A DNA stretch of 64,000 nt from Paramicrobacterium chengjingii (GTDB taxonomy: Bacteria; Actinomycetota; Actinomycetes; Actinomycetales; Microbacteriaceae). The notes under the pieces are model-generated. The model saw only the letters and a list, made by a program, of their open reading frames with translations. It searched no databases and had not been told where the DNA came from. The stretch lies in the NCBI RefSeq assembly GCF_011751765.2, contig NZ_CP061169.1, forward strand, positions 248,001-312,000. Direction: 5' to 3'. Shown here in pieces: positions 18,390 through 25,614 of this stretch. The position numbers and the translations under genes are program-made. How positions within the stretch are numbered: position 1 is the first letter of the stretch; the number at the start of each line of letters is the position of its first letter.

Positions 18390-19625
18390 TCAGCTCGGCC
18401 AGTGCACATGCGTGTCTCGACGTTGATGCGCGAGCCGTGCGCGTTCGACGAGGTCATGGAGCGGCACGCGACCTCGGTAGCCGGCAGCGACGTCGGTGAC
18501 AGTCACGGTGCCATCAGCAATCTCGTCGTCCCCAATGACAGTAAACACAGAATCGCGGCGGTCGCGTGCATCGCGAATGCGCGCACCGAGAGAACCGTCA
18601 TATGCGACGCGAGCGCGCAGGCCCGCTGATGCCGCCGAATCAGCGAGTGCTCGGGCCGCAAGGTCGTGACGATCAGATATCGGAATCACGGCGAGTTGCA
18701 TCGGCGCAATCCAGAACGGCAGGCGCCCCTTGTGATGTTCGAGGAGCGCGGCGGTGACGCGTTCCATGGATCCGACGGTCCCTCGATGGATCATCACGAC
18801 TCGGCTGTCTTCGCCACGGTCATCGACGAAGGTGAGGTCGAACCGTTCAGGCTGATTGAAGTCCAATTGCACGGTGGCGATGGTCTCTTCGTGGCCGGCG
18901 TCGTTCCGGAACTGCAGATCGAGTTTCGGGCCGTAAAACGCTGCCTCGCCCGGTGCTTCGACGAGAACAGCGCCGCGTGAGGCGAGCACCCGGGTGGCGC
19001 CCTCACGAAGAGCATTCTGGGCATCGTTCCACTGCTCGGCGGTGCCGAGCCAGGCATCCGAGTCATCTCGGAGTGAGAGGCGAATGTCATCCACGGGAAG
19101 CCCGAGAATCGCCTGCGCCTCAAGCGCGGCTCGAAGTGCGCGTGCCACTTCGTCCGCCACCTGATCCGGGCGGCAGAACACATGGGTGTCGTCCAAATGG
19201 ATCTCACGCACCCGGGTGAGGCCTGAGACGACGCCGGAGCGTTCGGCACGGAACATCGATGCGAGCTCGTTGAGGCGAAGGGGAAGTTCACGGTACGAAT
19301 GGCGTTCGGCGGCGTAGATGAGCGCATGATGTGGGCAGTTCGCCGGACGCAGCATCACGTCGTCGCCTCCCAGTCTCATCGGGGGGAACATGTCGTCGGC
19401 GAACTTGGCGAGATGCCCTGATCGTTCGAAGAGCTCTCGCTTCCCCAAGACCGGCGAGTGGACCCCGATGCAGCCATCGTTGCGCGCAAGATCCGCGGCC
19501 AGCTTTTGCAGTTCGGAGCGAATGGCGGAGCCCGCGGGTAGCCAGAGGGGAAGTCCCGAGCCCGCAAGGGGGCTCGTCGAGTAAAGCTTCATAGTGCGAT
19601 TGAGATCGCGGTGATCGACGTCCAT
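18390..19625 (-). CDS. thrS: Threonyl-tRNA synthetase paralogue lacking TGS and editing domains
   Basis: A 411-residue class II synthetase, against about 640 for a usual bacterial ThrRS. It starts at the catalytic domain (DHRDLNRTMKLY) and has no N-terminal TGS or N2 editing domain. Motif 2 is present (MFRAERSGVVSGLTRVREIH), and the three Thr-selecting zinc ligands are conserved: Cys in ANCPHHALIY, His in LDDTHVFC, His in VMIHRGTVGSMERV. The anticodon-binding domain follows (PMQLAVIPISDRHD to the end). Strong ribosome site (GGAGG, 7 bases). It is preceded by a Thr-codon leader peptide and an intrinsic terminator, so expression should rise when charged tRNA-Thr is scarce. Probably a second, resistant or stress-induced ThrRS; a full-length copy is not in this window. 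Confidence 0.88.
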   Translation of the reverse strand: MDVDHRDLNRTMKLYSTSPLAGSGLPLWLPAGSAIRSELQKLAADLARNDGCIGVHSPVLGKRELFERSGHLAKFADDMFPPMRLGGDDVMLRPANCPHHALIYAAERHSYRELPLRLNELASMFRAERSGVVSGLTRVREIHLDDTHVFCRPDQVADEVARALRAALEAQAILGLPVDDIRLSLRDDSDAWLGTAEQWNDAQNALREGATRVLASRGAVLVEAPGEAAFYGPKLDLQFRNDAGHEETIATVQLDFNQPERFDLTFVDDRGEDSRVVMIHRGTVGSMERVTAALLEHHKGRLPFWIAPMQLAVIPISDRHDLAARALADSAASAGLRARVAYDGSLGARIRDARDRRDSVFTVIGDDEIADGTVTVTDVAAGYRGRVPLHDLVERARLAHQRRDTHVHWPS

Positions 19626-19668
19626 CTGTTGTACCTCCAGTAATGAGGGAGAACATCCGGGGTGCAAC

Positions 19669-19696
19669 AAAAAGCCCCGGAGTTGAACTCCGGGGC
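19669..19696 (-). terminator. Intrinsic terminator in the thrS leader (attenuator)
   Basis: On the minus strand, GCCCCGGAGTT pairs perfectly with AACTCCGGGGC around a 1-base centre (in practice 9-10 pairs and a small loop), followed directly by TTTTT. It lies 44 bases before the ThrRS start codon and after the leader-peptide stop. The 5' arm can alternatively pair through CCGGAG (19688-19693) with CTCCGG in the leader ORF (19732-19737), which would dismantle the terminator. Confidence 0.85.
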
Positions 19697-19715
19697 GAAT
19701 ATGACTCTGCAGATG

Positions 19716-19790
19716 TCAGAGGCCAGCGGCGCCGGAGCACACCGGCGTCGTCGTGACCTGAATCTGAAACTGCTGCACGGGTAGAAGCAT
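19716..19790 (-). CDS. Threonine leader peptide controlling the thrS paralogue
   Basis: A 24-codon ORF: it begins MLLPVQQFQIQV, then has three consecutive Thr codons ACG (13-15), and ends with a Pro-Val-Cys-Ser-Gly-rich tail before TGA. A stop codon lies upstream in frame, so the ATG at 19790 is the first usable start; its ribosome site is weak. GCCGG right after the Thr codons can pair with CCGGC in the leader (arms 19742-19746 and 19731-19735). Stalling at the Thr codons would cover the first arm and free the second to form an antiterminator. This is the classical ribosome-mediated attenuation layout. It starts 9 bases after the WYL gene, with which it may be cotranscribed. Confidence 0.8.
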   Translation of the reverse strand: MLLPVQQFQIQVTTTPVCSGAAGL

Positions 19791-19798
19791 ATACCCGC

Positions 19799-20770
19799 TT
19801 ACGCTTCAGCGTCGAGAGCGGCTGCGGAGAACTGCTCGGCCTGTTGGCGCAAACGGTGAAGCAGTTCGGGTGGCCCGTCGACGGTATAGGGCAGATGAGA
19901 TGGTATCCAGGTAAGTCCCGAAACGAGGGCATCGATGCTCTCGGCTTCGACAGGCAGAATCGTCACGTTCTCACCGGAGGCGACTGCGTCGCGCGCCCAC
20001 CACCCCAGCTCACGGGAGACAATGTCAAGGGGTGCGGAGATGCGCAGTGTTGTCGAGAGCGACGTCGATCTGAAGCGCACCGAGTCGCGCACGAGCTGCT
20101 CCGACTCACGGTCGTCGAGCGGCCGCGGATCGAATCGAACGCGCGTCAGAAACAGATTGGCTATGCGGTCGACGCGGAAGGTGCGCCAGGCGTCGCGATC
20201 GCGATCCCAGGCGAGCAGATACCACCGCCGCGCGAGAGGGACGAGACGGTGAGGTTCGGCTGATCGGGCGGATGCACGGCCAGCGGCATCCGTGTACTCG
20301 AATCGAACGCGCTCGCTGTCACGGCAGCACAGGGCAAGCAGACCGAGAAGCTCGGCAGCGACAGGAGGACCCTGCTCTGGTGACGTCGTGGCGTGCGATT
20401 GCAGCGCCTCGACCCGTCGTCGCAGCGTGGCGGGAAGCACCTGCTCGATCTTTGCGAGTGCGCTCACCGTTGTGTGTTCGGCGCCCCGAAGCCCGGCGGT
20501 TGCCTGCGAACGAAGTCCGATAGCGATCGCCACGCCCTCATCGTCGCTCAGCAGCAGAGGCGGCAGTCCGGTTCCGGCCTCGAGACGGTAGCCGCCGACG
20601 GCCCCGCGCGTCGCGTCGATGCCGTACCCGAGTTCTCTGAGGCGCTCGACATCGCGACGAAGTGTGCGCCCGCTCACCTTGAGTCGTTCTGCGAGCTCGC
20701 GTGCAGACCAGTGGCGGTGACTCTGCAGCAGCGAGAGCAGATCGAGCGTTCGTGACGTTGTTTCGGCCAT
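19799..20770 (-). CDS. WYL domain transcriptional regulator, YafY/PafC-like
   Basis: A 323-residue regulator. The N-terminal helix-turn-helix is ELAERLKVSGRTLRRDVERL, followed by the GYRLEAG wing; the central WYL domain contains HRLVPLARRWYLLAWDRDRD; a WCX extension ends the protein. WYL proteins sense small ligands or nucleic-acid signals and often control neighbouring genes. It is divergent from the DrrA-like ABC exporter with a dyad between them, and is followed closely by the thrS leader. Confidence 0.87.
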   Translation of the reverse strand: MAETTSRTLDLLSLLQSHRHWSARELAERLKVSGRTLRRDVERLRELGYGIDATRGAVGGYRLEAGTGLPPLLLSDDEGVAIAIGLRSQATAGLRGAEHTTVSALAKIEQVLPATLRRRVEALQSHATTSPEQGPPVAAELLGLLALCCRDSERVRFEYTDAAGRASARSAEPHRLVPLARRWYLLAWDRDRDAWRTFRVDRIANLFLTRVRFDPRPLDDRESEQLVRDSVRFRSTSLSTTLRISAPLDIVSRELGWWARDAVASGENVTILPVEAESIDALVSGLTWIPSHLPYTVDGPPELLHRLRQQAEQFSAAALDAEA

Positions 20771-20791
20771 ATCTCCATTGTCATATTAATA

Positions 20792-20808
20792 AGGACAGAA
20801 AGTGTCCT
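20792..20808. promoter_or_regulatory. Dyad operator between WYL regulator and ABC exporter
   Basis: AGGACA-GAAAG-TGTCCT (6-base arms, 5-base centre) lies in the 60-base AT-rich divergent interval, 22 bases from each start codon. TTGTCA and TATTAAT upstream of it could be promoter parts. The position suits one regulator acting on both genes, most simply the WYL protein. Confidence 0.5.
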
Positions 20809-20830
20809 ATATGAATTGCACGATGGGTTC

Positions 20831-21832
20831 ATGAGCACAGAAACCATGATCACCGCACGTGGCCTCCGAAAGACATTCCCCGCGAAAGGTGGCCCCGTCG
20901 AGGCCGTTCGCGGCGTCAACCTCGACGTTGAAGCGGGTGAACTCGTCGCATTTCTCGGCCCGAACGGAGCAGGCAAGTCCACGACGCTTCGCATGCTGAC
21001 GACTCTGCTTCCACCCAGCGCGGGTGAGGCTGAGGTCGCCGGCCACTCCATCGCACGAGAGCCGGGGGAGGTGCGTCGCCGAATCGGCTACATCGGTCAG
21101 CGCTCCTCGGCATCAAATAGTCAACGCGTGCGTGATGAGCTGCGCAGTCAGGGCGCGTTCTACGGGCTCGGCCGTCGCGAGACCCGTGCTCGTGCAGACG
21201 AACTGCTTGAATCGCTTGAGCTCGCGGCCGTCGCTACACGGCAGGTACAGTCGCTCTCCGGCGGTCAACGTCGACGGCTCGACATTGCCCTCGGGCTCAT
21301 CCATGCACCTGCCCTGCTGTTCCTCGACGAGCCGTCAACTGGACTTGACCCGCACAGCAGGGCGAACCTCTGGCAACACATCCTTGAGCTGCGCGCCCGC
21401 ACAGGCACCACCATCTTCTTGACGACCCACTACCTCGACGAAGCAGACCAACTTGCCGAGCGCGTCATGGTCATGGACCATGGCGAGATCATCGCCGATG
21501 GAACGGCAACCTCGCTCAAGCATGGTCTTGCTGGCGACACGGTGACCCTCGGGTTCGAAACCGACGAGGATGCTCACGCGGCTGCAGCTCAGATCGGCGG
21601 CGAGGCCTCGGGGCAGACCGTCACGCTCGCCAGCGACGCGGGAGAACGGGCGGTGCCTCAGGCCGTGAGGCAGCTGGATGCCGCGGGCCTGCGCGCCGTC
21701 AGCGCCGAGTACCGTCGCCCGACGCTCGACGACGTCTTTCTCGCACTCACCGGGCGGAGCCTGCGTGAAGAAGGAGCGTCTCACCACCCGATTCCGGATG
21801 CCGTCGAGCATCCGGTCGTAACGACCCCGTGA
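20831..21832 (+). CDS. ABC transporter ATP-binding protein, DrrA-like drug exporter family
   Basis: A 333-residue ATPase of the daunorubicin-resistance type. Walker A FLGPNGAGKSTTLRML, signature LSGGQRRRLD, Walker B LLFLDEPSTGLD and TTHYLDEADQLAERV are all present. The C-terminal ~100 residues form the DrrA-type extension ending near DDVFLALTGRSL. ATG at 20831 is chosen over the GTG/ATG-like starts just upstream because it begins at family homology; the ribosome site is weak. The permease follows after 35 bases. Confidence 0.88.
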   Translation: MSTETMITARGLRKTFPAKGGPVEAVRGVNLDVEAGELVAFLGPNGAGKSTTLRMLTTLLPPSAGEAEVAGHSIAREPGEVRRRIGYIGQRSSASNSQRVRDELRSQGAFYGLGRRETRARADELLESLELAAVATRQVQSLSGGQRRRLDIALGLIHAPALLFLDEPSTGLDPHSRANLWQHILELRARTGTTIFLTTHYLDEADQLAERVMVMDHGEIIADGTATSLKHGLAGDTVTLGFETDEDAHAAAAQIGGEASGQTVTLASDAGERAVPQAVRQLDAAGLRAVSAEYRRPTLDDVFLALTGRSLREEGASHHPIPDAVEHPVVTTP

Positions 21833-21867
21833 AACCACACAACGTTCTGTCCACCAGAGGAGACATC

Positions 21868-22668
21868 ATGACCACCACCATTTCCACCACAGATGAGATC
21901 ATCGTCCCGAGGCCGACGGGTTTCGTCAGAGACGTCGCAAGTGTTGTGACGCGTGAACTCCGCCCGACGCTGCGCGACCCGTTCAGCCTCATCTTCAGTC
22001 TCGTTCAGCCGCTCTTCTTTCTTGGGCTCTTTGGCCCGCTGCTGGTCGCGACAACCGATGCTCCTGTCGGAGCTACCCTGCAATGGTTCGTTCCCGGAAT
22101 TCTCGTCATGGTCGCTTTGTTCGGCACCGGATCCACGGGATCGAATCTGCTCGACGACATCATGGTCGGGTCCCACGAGCGCACTCTCGTCGCTCCGCTC
22201 TCCCGCAGTGCGCTGCTCGTCGGGCGGGCGCTCAAGGAGGTGGTTCCGCTCATGGCGCAGGGACTCATTGTCGTCCTCGTCGCCGTGCCATTCGGATTCA
22301 GCATCAGCATTCCTGGCCTCGTCGTGGGCCTGCTCGTGCTGGCGCTCTTCGGCATCGGATTCGGAGCGCTGAGTTACAGTCTCGCGCTCGCCGTCGTGGG
22401 CCGCGAGTGGATGTTCTGGCTCGTGCACCAGACAGTGCTGTTTCCGCTGCTCATCCTCTCGGGCATGCTGCTGCCGATCGACGACGGTCCGGGGTGGATG
22501 AAGGTCGCCGCAGCAATCAACCCGATCGGCTACGTCGTCGAGGCAGAGCGCGCTCTCTTCGCTGGCGATCTTGCCTCATCTGCGGTTCTCGGCGGACTCA
22601 TTGCAGCATCAGCGATCACCGTCGTCGGACTGGTCATCGGAACGAGGGGGATGCGTCGCGCTCGGTGA
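21868..22668 (+). CDS. ABC-2 type permease, DrrB-like
   Basis: A 266-residue six-segment membrane protein with the DrrB-style start VVTRELRPTLRDPFSLIFSL and the conserved LFGPLL turn. It would form the export channel with the preceding DrrA-like ATPase. A GTG at 21829 overlaps the ATPase stop, but GAGGAG five bases before the ATG at 21868 decides the start. The pump may confer tolerance to an amphiphilic drug; substrate unknown. Confidence 0.87.
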   Translation: MTTTISTTDEIIVPRPTGFVRDVASVVTRELRPTLRDPFSLIFSLVQPLFFLGLFGPLLVATTDAPVGATLQWFVPGILVMVALFGTGSTGSNLLDDIMVGSHERTLVAPLSRSALLVGRALKEVVPLMAQGLIVVLVAVPFGFSISIPGLVVGLLVLALFGIGFGALSYSLALAVVGREWMFWLVHQTVLFPLLILSGMLLPIDDGPGWMKVAAAINPIGYVVEAERALFAGDLASSAVLGGLIAASAITVVGLVIGTRGMRRAR

Positions 22669-22692
22669 TCTGCTGGGGTTGCGGTCCGGCGA

Positions 22693-22863
22693 TCAGTCGC
22701 CGGACTTCTTCCCGGAACGCGAGACGACAACGATTGAGACGACGATGGCTGCAAGGCCGAGGATGGTCAGCAGAAGGCTGATGGCCCAGCTAAGGTGCGC
22801 GATCGGCGCTGATCCGAGCTGGCCGAACGCCGAGGCCGGAACGCTCGCGCCATTCGACCGCAA
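22693..22863 (-). CDS. Small single-pass membrane protein (hypothetical)
   Basis: About 56 residues from a tentative TTG at 22863 that has GGGAG just upstream. A hydrophobic helix HLSWAISLLLTILGLAAIVV is followed by a basic tail (SRSGKKSGD), giving an N-out, C-in single-pass topology. The frame is open further upstream across the end of the VOC gene, so the true start is unsure. No family recognised. Confidence 0.45.
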   Translation of the reverse strand: MRSNGASVPASAFGQLGSAPIAHLSWAISLLLTILGLAAIVVSIVVVSRSGKKSGD

Positions 22864-22894
22864 TCTCCCAGATGATGCTCCGGATGCCGCGTGG

Positions 22895-23245
22895 TTACGC
22901 TCTGTTCGAGAGCACGCAGAACTCGTTGCCTTCCGGGTCGAGCAGCACAACCCACGGCTCGTCTCCCGTCTGCCCGACATCAGCGCGGCGGGCGCCCAAC
23001 GACAGCAGCCGCTCTACTTCTGCCTGCTGATCGTCCGGGCGGAAGTCTGGGTGCACCCGGTTCTTCACCTGCTTTGCACCGCTGTCATTGCCGAACAGGA
23101 TGCCGGGCAGCCTGTCTGCACTCGGGCGAATCTCGACGCCGTCTGCATCGTCGACGATAACCCAGCCGAGCGCTTCTGCCCACCAACGCCCGAGCGACTG
23201 CGGGTCTTGCGAATCCACAATGATCTGTTCCCATTCCAAGGCCAT
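22895..23245 (-). CDS. VOC (glyoxalase-like) family protein
   Basis: A 116-residue VOC-fold protein starting MALEWEQIIVDSQDPQSLGR and ending EPWVVLLDPEGNEFCVL, the usual glyoxalase-like-domain form of actinobacteria. The frame extends upstream, but residues before this ATG show no homology-like pattern. An unusual cluster of inverted repeats lies upstream of its start. Role unknown. Confidence 0.82.
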   Translation of the reverse strand: MALEWEQIIVDSQDPQSLGRWWAEALGWVIVDDADGVEIRPSADRLPGILFGNDSGAKQVKNRVHPDFRPDDQQAEVERLLSLGARRADVGQTGDEPWVVLLDPEGNEFCVLSNRA

Positions 23246-23266
23246 CTGCCCAGGATAGATGACGCG

Positions 23267-23330
23267 CGCGCTACAGATTAGGAACTGCGCTACAGAAACT
23301 TCTGTAGCGCACAACCGGAACTGTAGCGCG
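23267..23330. repeat. Nested inverted repeats, four copies of GCGCTACAG
   Basis: Two forward copies (CGCGCTACAG 23267-23276; TGCGCTACAGAA 23286-23297) face two reverse copies (TTCTGTAGCGCA 23300-23311; CTGTAGCGCG 23321-23330). The inner pair makes a perfect 12-base-arm dyad with a 2-base centre; the outer pair is a perfect 10-base dyad around it. It lies just upstream of the VOC gene and could be a multi-site operator or a cruciform-forming element. Confidence 0.7.
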
Positions 23331-23543
23331 TCCATCGGGAGGGACAAAGGTGCGTGCGAGCGAGGGACATGACGAGCGTGTGAGTGACAGTGCTGAGATG
23401 AACAGGCGAATGGGGGCAGAGGGGAGCAGTGGCCCGTGTGCATTGTGGGCAGAGGCACGTCGGCGCGCGATGGCAGTGCGGCGTGTTGTCGAACGCCGAC
23501 AGTCGGGCGACGGTGACACGAAGCATCCGGATAGCCTCACGTC
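23331..23543. other. Intergenic stretch without recognisable gene
   Basis: About 210 bases between the repeat cluster and the thioesterase start. Short frames exist on both strands but none has convincing composition or a ribosome site. I see no RNA gene or terminator. Confidence 0.5.
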
Positions 23544-24107
23544 ATGCACATGATTCTGCGTACGATGCTCGTCCTGACGCGCGCACGCCGCGCGCTTCGA
23601 CACCGTGGGCCCTCCGACCCTTATTCGGTCAGCCGCCTGAGCCTGAGGGTGCTGCCGACAGATCTCGACATTTTGAAACACGTCAACAACGGCGTCTACT
23701 TCTCGCTCTTCGACCTCGGACGGTTCGACCTTCTCATGCGCAGCGGTATGTGGACGACGTTTAGCGAGCGCGGCTGGTATCCCGTTGTCGCGAGCGAGAC
23801 CATCACTTTCCGCAAGTCGCTGACGCTCTGGCAGCGGTTCACCGTCGAGACGCGCATTCTCGGCTTCGACGATCGTGCGTTCTACCTGGAACATCGTGCG
23901 GTCGTGAAGGGCGAGGTGTACACGCGGGCGTTCATTCGCGCGCGCTTCCTCAAGAAATCCGGGGGCACGGTATCGGTCGATGAACTCCTCGACGCGATCG
24001 GTCATGACAGCTCGCGGGATCTGACCGTGCCCGAGTGGCTCGTCCAGTGGGGCACGGATGCTGCACTGCCGTCAACGCGACAGTCAGCGCCGAGTACCTG
24101 GCATTGA
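23544..24107 (+). CDS. Acyl-CoA thioesterase-like hotdog protein
   Basis: A 187-residue hotdog-fold protein of the acyl-CoA/ACP thioesterase type. PTDLDILKHVNNGVYFSLFD is the typical DxDxxxHVNN helix start, followed by SETITFRKSLTLWQRFTVET. It would hydrolyse an acyl thioester; substrate unknown. An alternative initiator is the ATG at 23550. It ends 24 bases from the convergent FAD oxidase gene. Confidence 0.8.
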   Translation: MHMILRTMLVLTRARRALRHRGPSDPYSVSRLSLRVLPTDLDILKHVNNGVYFSLFDLGRFDLLMRSGMWTTFSERGWYPVVASETITFRKSLTLWQRFTVETRILGFDDRAFYLEHRAVVKGEVYTRAFIRARFLKKSGGTVSVDELLDAIGHDSSRDLTVPEWLVQWGTDAALPSTRQSAPSTWH

Positions 24108-24130
24108 CCTCGCGCCTCGACCTCGAGAGA

Positions 24131-25495
24131 TCACCGGATTCCCACGATGCGTCCCTCCGGGTTTACCCGCTCACGGATGGCGCTCAATCGAGCCGCGTCC
24201 TGTGGAGTCCACGCGCGAGTTGCAACGTCGTCGCGCGACACCTCGCCGAGGAAGTTCACCGGAGTCTGAGGCGCCATCCACGGTGAAGCCTCAGCGACGA
24301 ACGGTGCAATTGAGTCAGAGAACACCGCATCCAGTGGCTCCGGTGAGATTCCGAGCACGCTGAAGAGAAACTCACCGTCGCGGCCGCCGGCCGCCGATTC
24401 CGGCACGTCGCGGTGAGTTCCCACGTGACGAAGTTCCACGATCGTAAGTGGTGTCTCGCCGTGGGCACCGAACGTTGAGATGAGCTTCTCGAGAAAGCCG
24501 TCGTCAAGCGTCGTCACCGAGTGTGCCATCGACCACGCATGCATGGGCGACGGGTCTTCTGGGTCGTTGTGGATGCGGCCCATTTCGGCGAGCGGCATAG
24601 GGCCGATCTCGTCGACCATCGCGGGAGCTGCCTGCCTCAGGGGTGCGACGATGCCCTCTGCGTCTGACGCCGGTGCTGGAACAGCGACACGGATGCTGAG
24701 AACCGTTGTTCCGCGCATCGGAGCGGGAATCTGCGGAACATCGGGAAAGCGCATGATCGCCGCAGAGCTCGTCACCGTGTCGGGAACGTCGCGGGCCCAG
24801 CGCGACCACGCGCGCAGTACCTCGTCAATATGCTCCGCTGCGAATGTCATGCTGCCGGCGTACAGCGCGGGGATCTTGGCAAGCTCGACAGTTATCTCGG
24901 TCACGACGCCAAAGCCGGATTTGCCGCCCCGAAGTGCCCAGAATAGGTCGGGATTTTCGGTTTCGGATGCTGTCACGAGCTCGCCCTCGCCCGTGACGAT
25001 CCGAACACGTCGCACCCAGTCAGAGCCGAAGCCGTGGCTGCGGGCGAGTGGCCCGAGGCCGCCGCCGAGCAGAAAGCCGACAACGCCGACTCCGGGTGCG
25101 GACCCCGTGATGGGCGCGAGATTGTGTGGCGCTGCGGCATCGGCGACGGTACGCCAGCGCAAACCCGCGCCGATCGTCGCGGTGCGGGCCTCAGCATCGA
25201 TGTGCAATGCATCGAGCCGCCGTGTGGTGATGAGCATGCCGCCGTCAATGACGTGGGGCGTGCCGTGCCCGGTCGCCTGAATGTGGATCGCGAGGTCGTG
25301 CTCGCGCGCGAAGCGCACGGCCTCGACAACGTCTGCTTCGGACGCCGCACCGACGATGATGTCGGGGGAATGGTCGAGATAGAGAAACTGACCGCGTGCT
25401 TCGTCGGCCAACTGTGGATCGTCGTTCAGCAGAACCGGCCCTGTGACGCGTTCGGCGAGCGCAGCGGCATCCTGAACAAAATGAGGAGTCGTCAT
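24131..25495 (-). CDS. FAD-binding oxidoreductase, BBE/6-hydroxynicotine oxidase-like
   Basis: A 454-residue flavoprotein with a PCMH-type FAD domain: ATGHGTPHVIDGGMLITTRR and SAPGVGVVGFLLGGGLGPLA. The C-terminal berberine-bridge segment (LGEVSRDDVATRAW) is present. Such enzymes oxidise alcohols, sugars or amines with O2. The ATG at 25495 has no ribosome site; upstream a GACA and TACGCT (7 bases before the ATG) could form a leaderless promoter. The physiological substrate is unknown. Confidence 0.83.
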   Translation of the reverse strand: MTTPHFVQDAAALAERVTGPVLLNDDPQLADEARGQFLYLDHSPDIIVGAASEADVVEAVRFAREHDLAIHIQATGHGTPHVIDGGMLITTRRLDALHIDAEARTATIGAGLRWRTVADAAAPHNLAPITGSAPGVGVVGFLLGGGLGPLARSHGFGSDWVRRVRIVTGEGELVTASETENPDLFWALRGGKSGFGVVTEITVELAKIPALYAGSMTFAAEHIDEVLRAWSRWARDVPDTVTSSAAIMRFPDVPQIPAPMRGTTVLSIRVAVPAPASDAEGIVAPLRQAAPAMVDEIGPMPLAEMGRIHNDPEDPSPMHAWSMAHSVTTLDDGFLEKLISTFGAHGETPLTIVELRHVGTHRDVPESAAGGRDGEFLFSVLGISPEPLDAVFSDSIAPFVAEASPWMAPQTPVNFLGEVSRDDVATRAWTPQDAARLSAIRERVNPEGRIVGIR

Positions 25496-25614
25496 GAGTG
25501 AGAGCGTAGGGGTGGGTACCGACATTGTCGTGGATGCTCAGGAAATCCGAAGAAGTGAATGGGGCCCCTCGCCTACTCCGGGCCACTGTCGGAGGCAGCA
25601 CATAGGGTGCTTGC

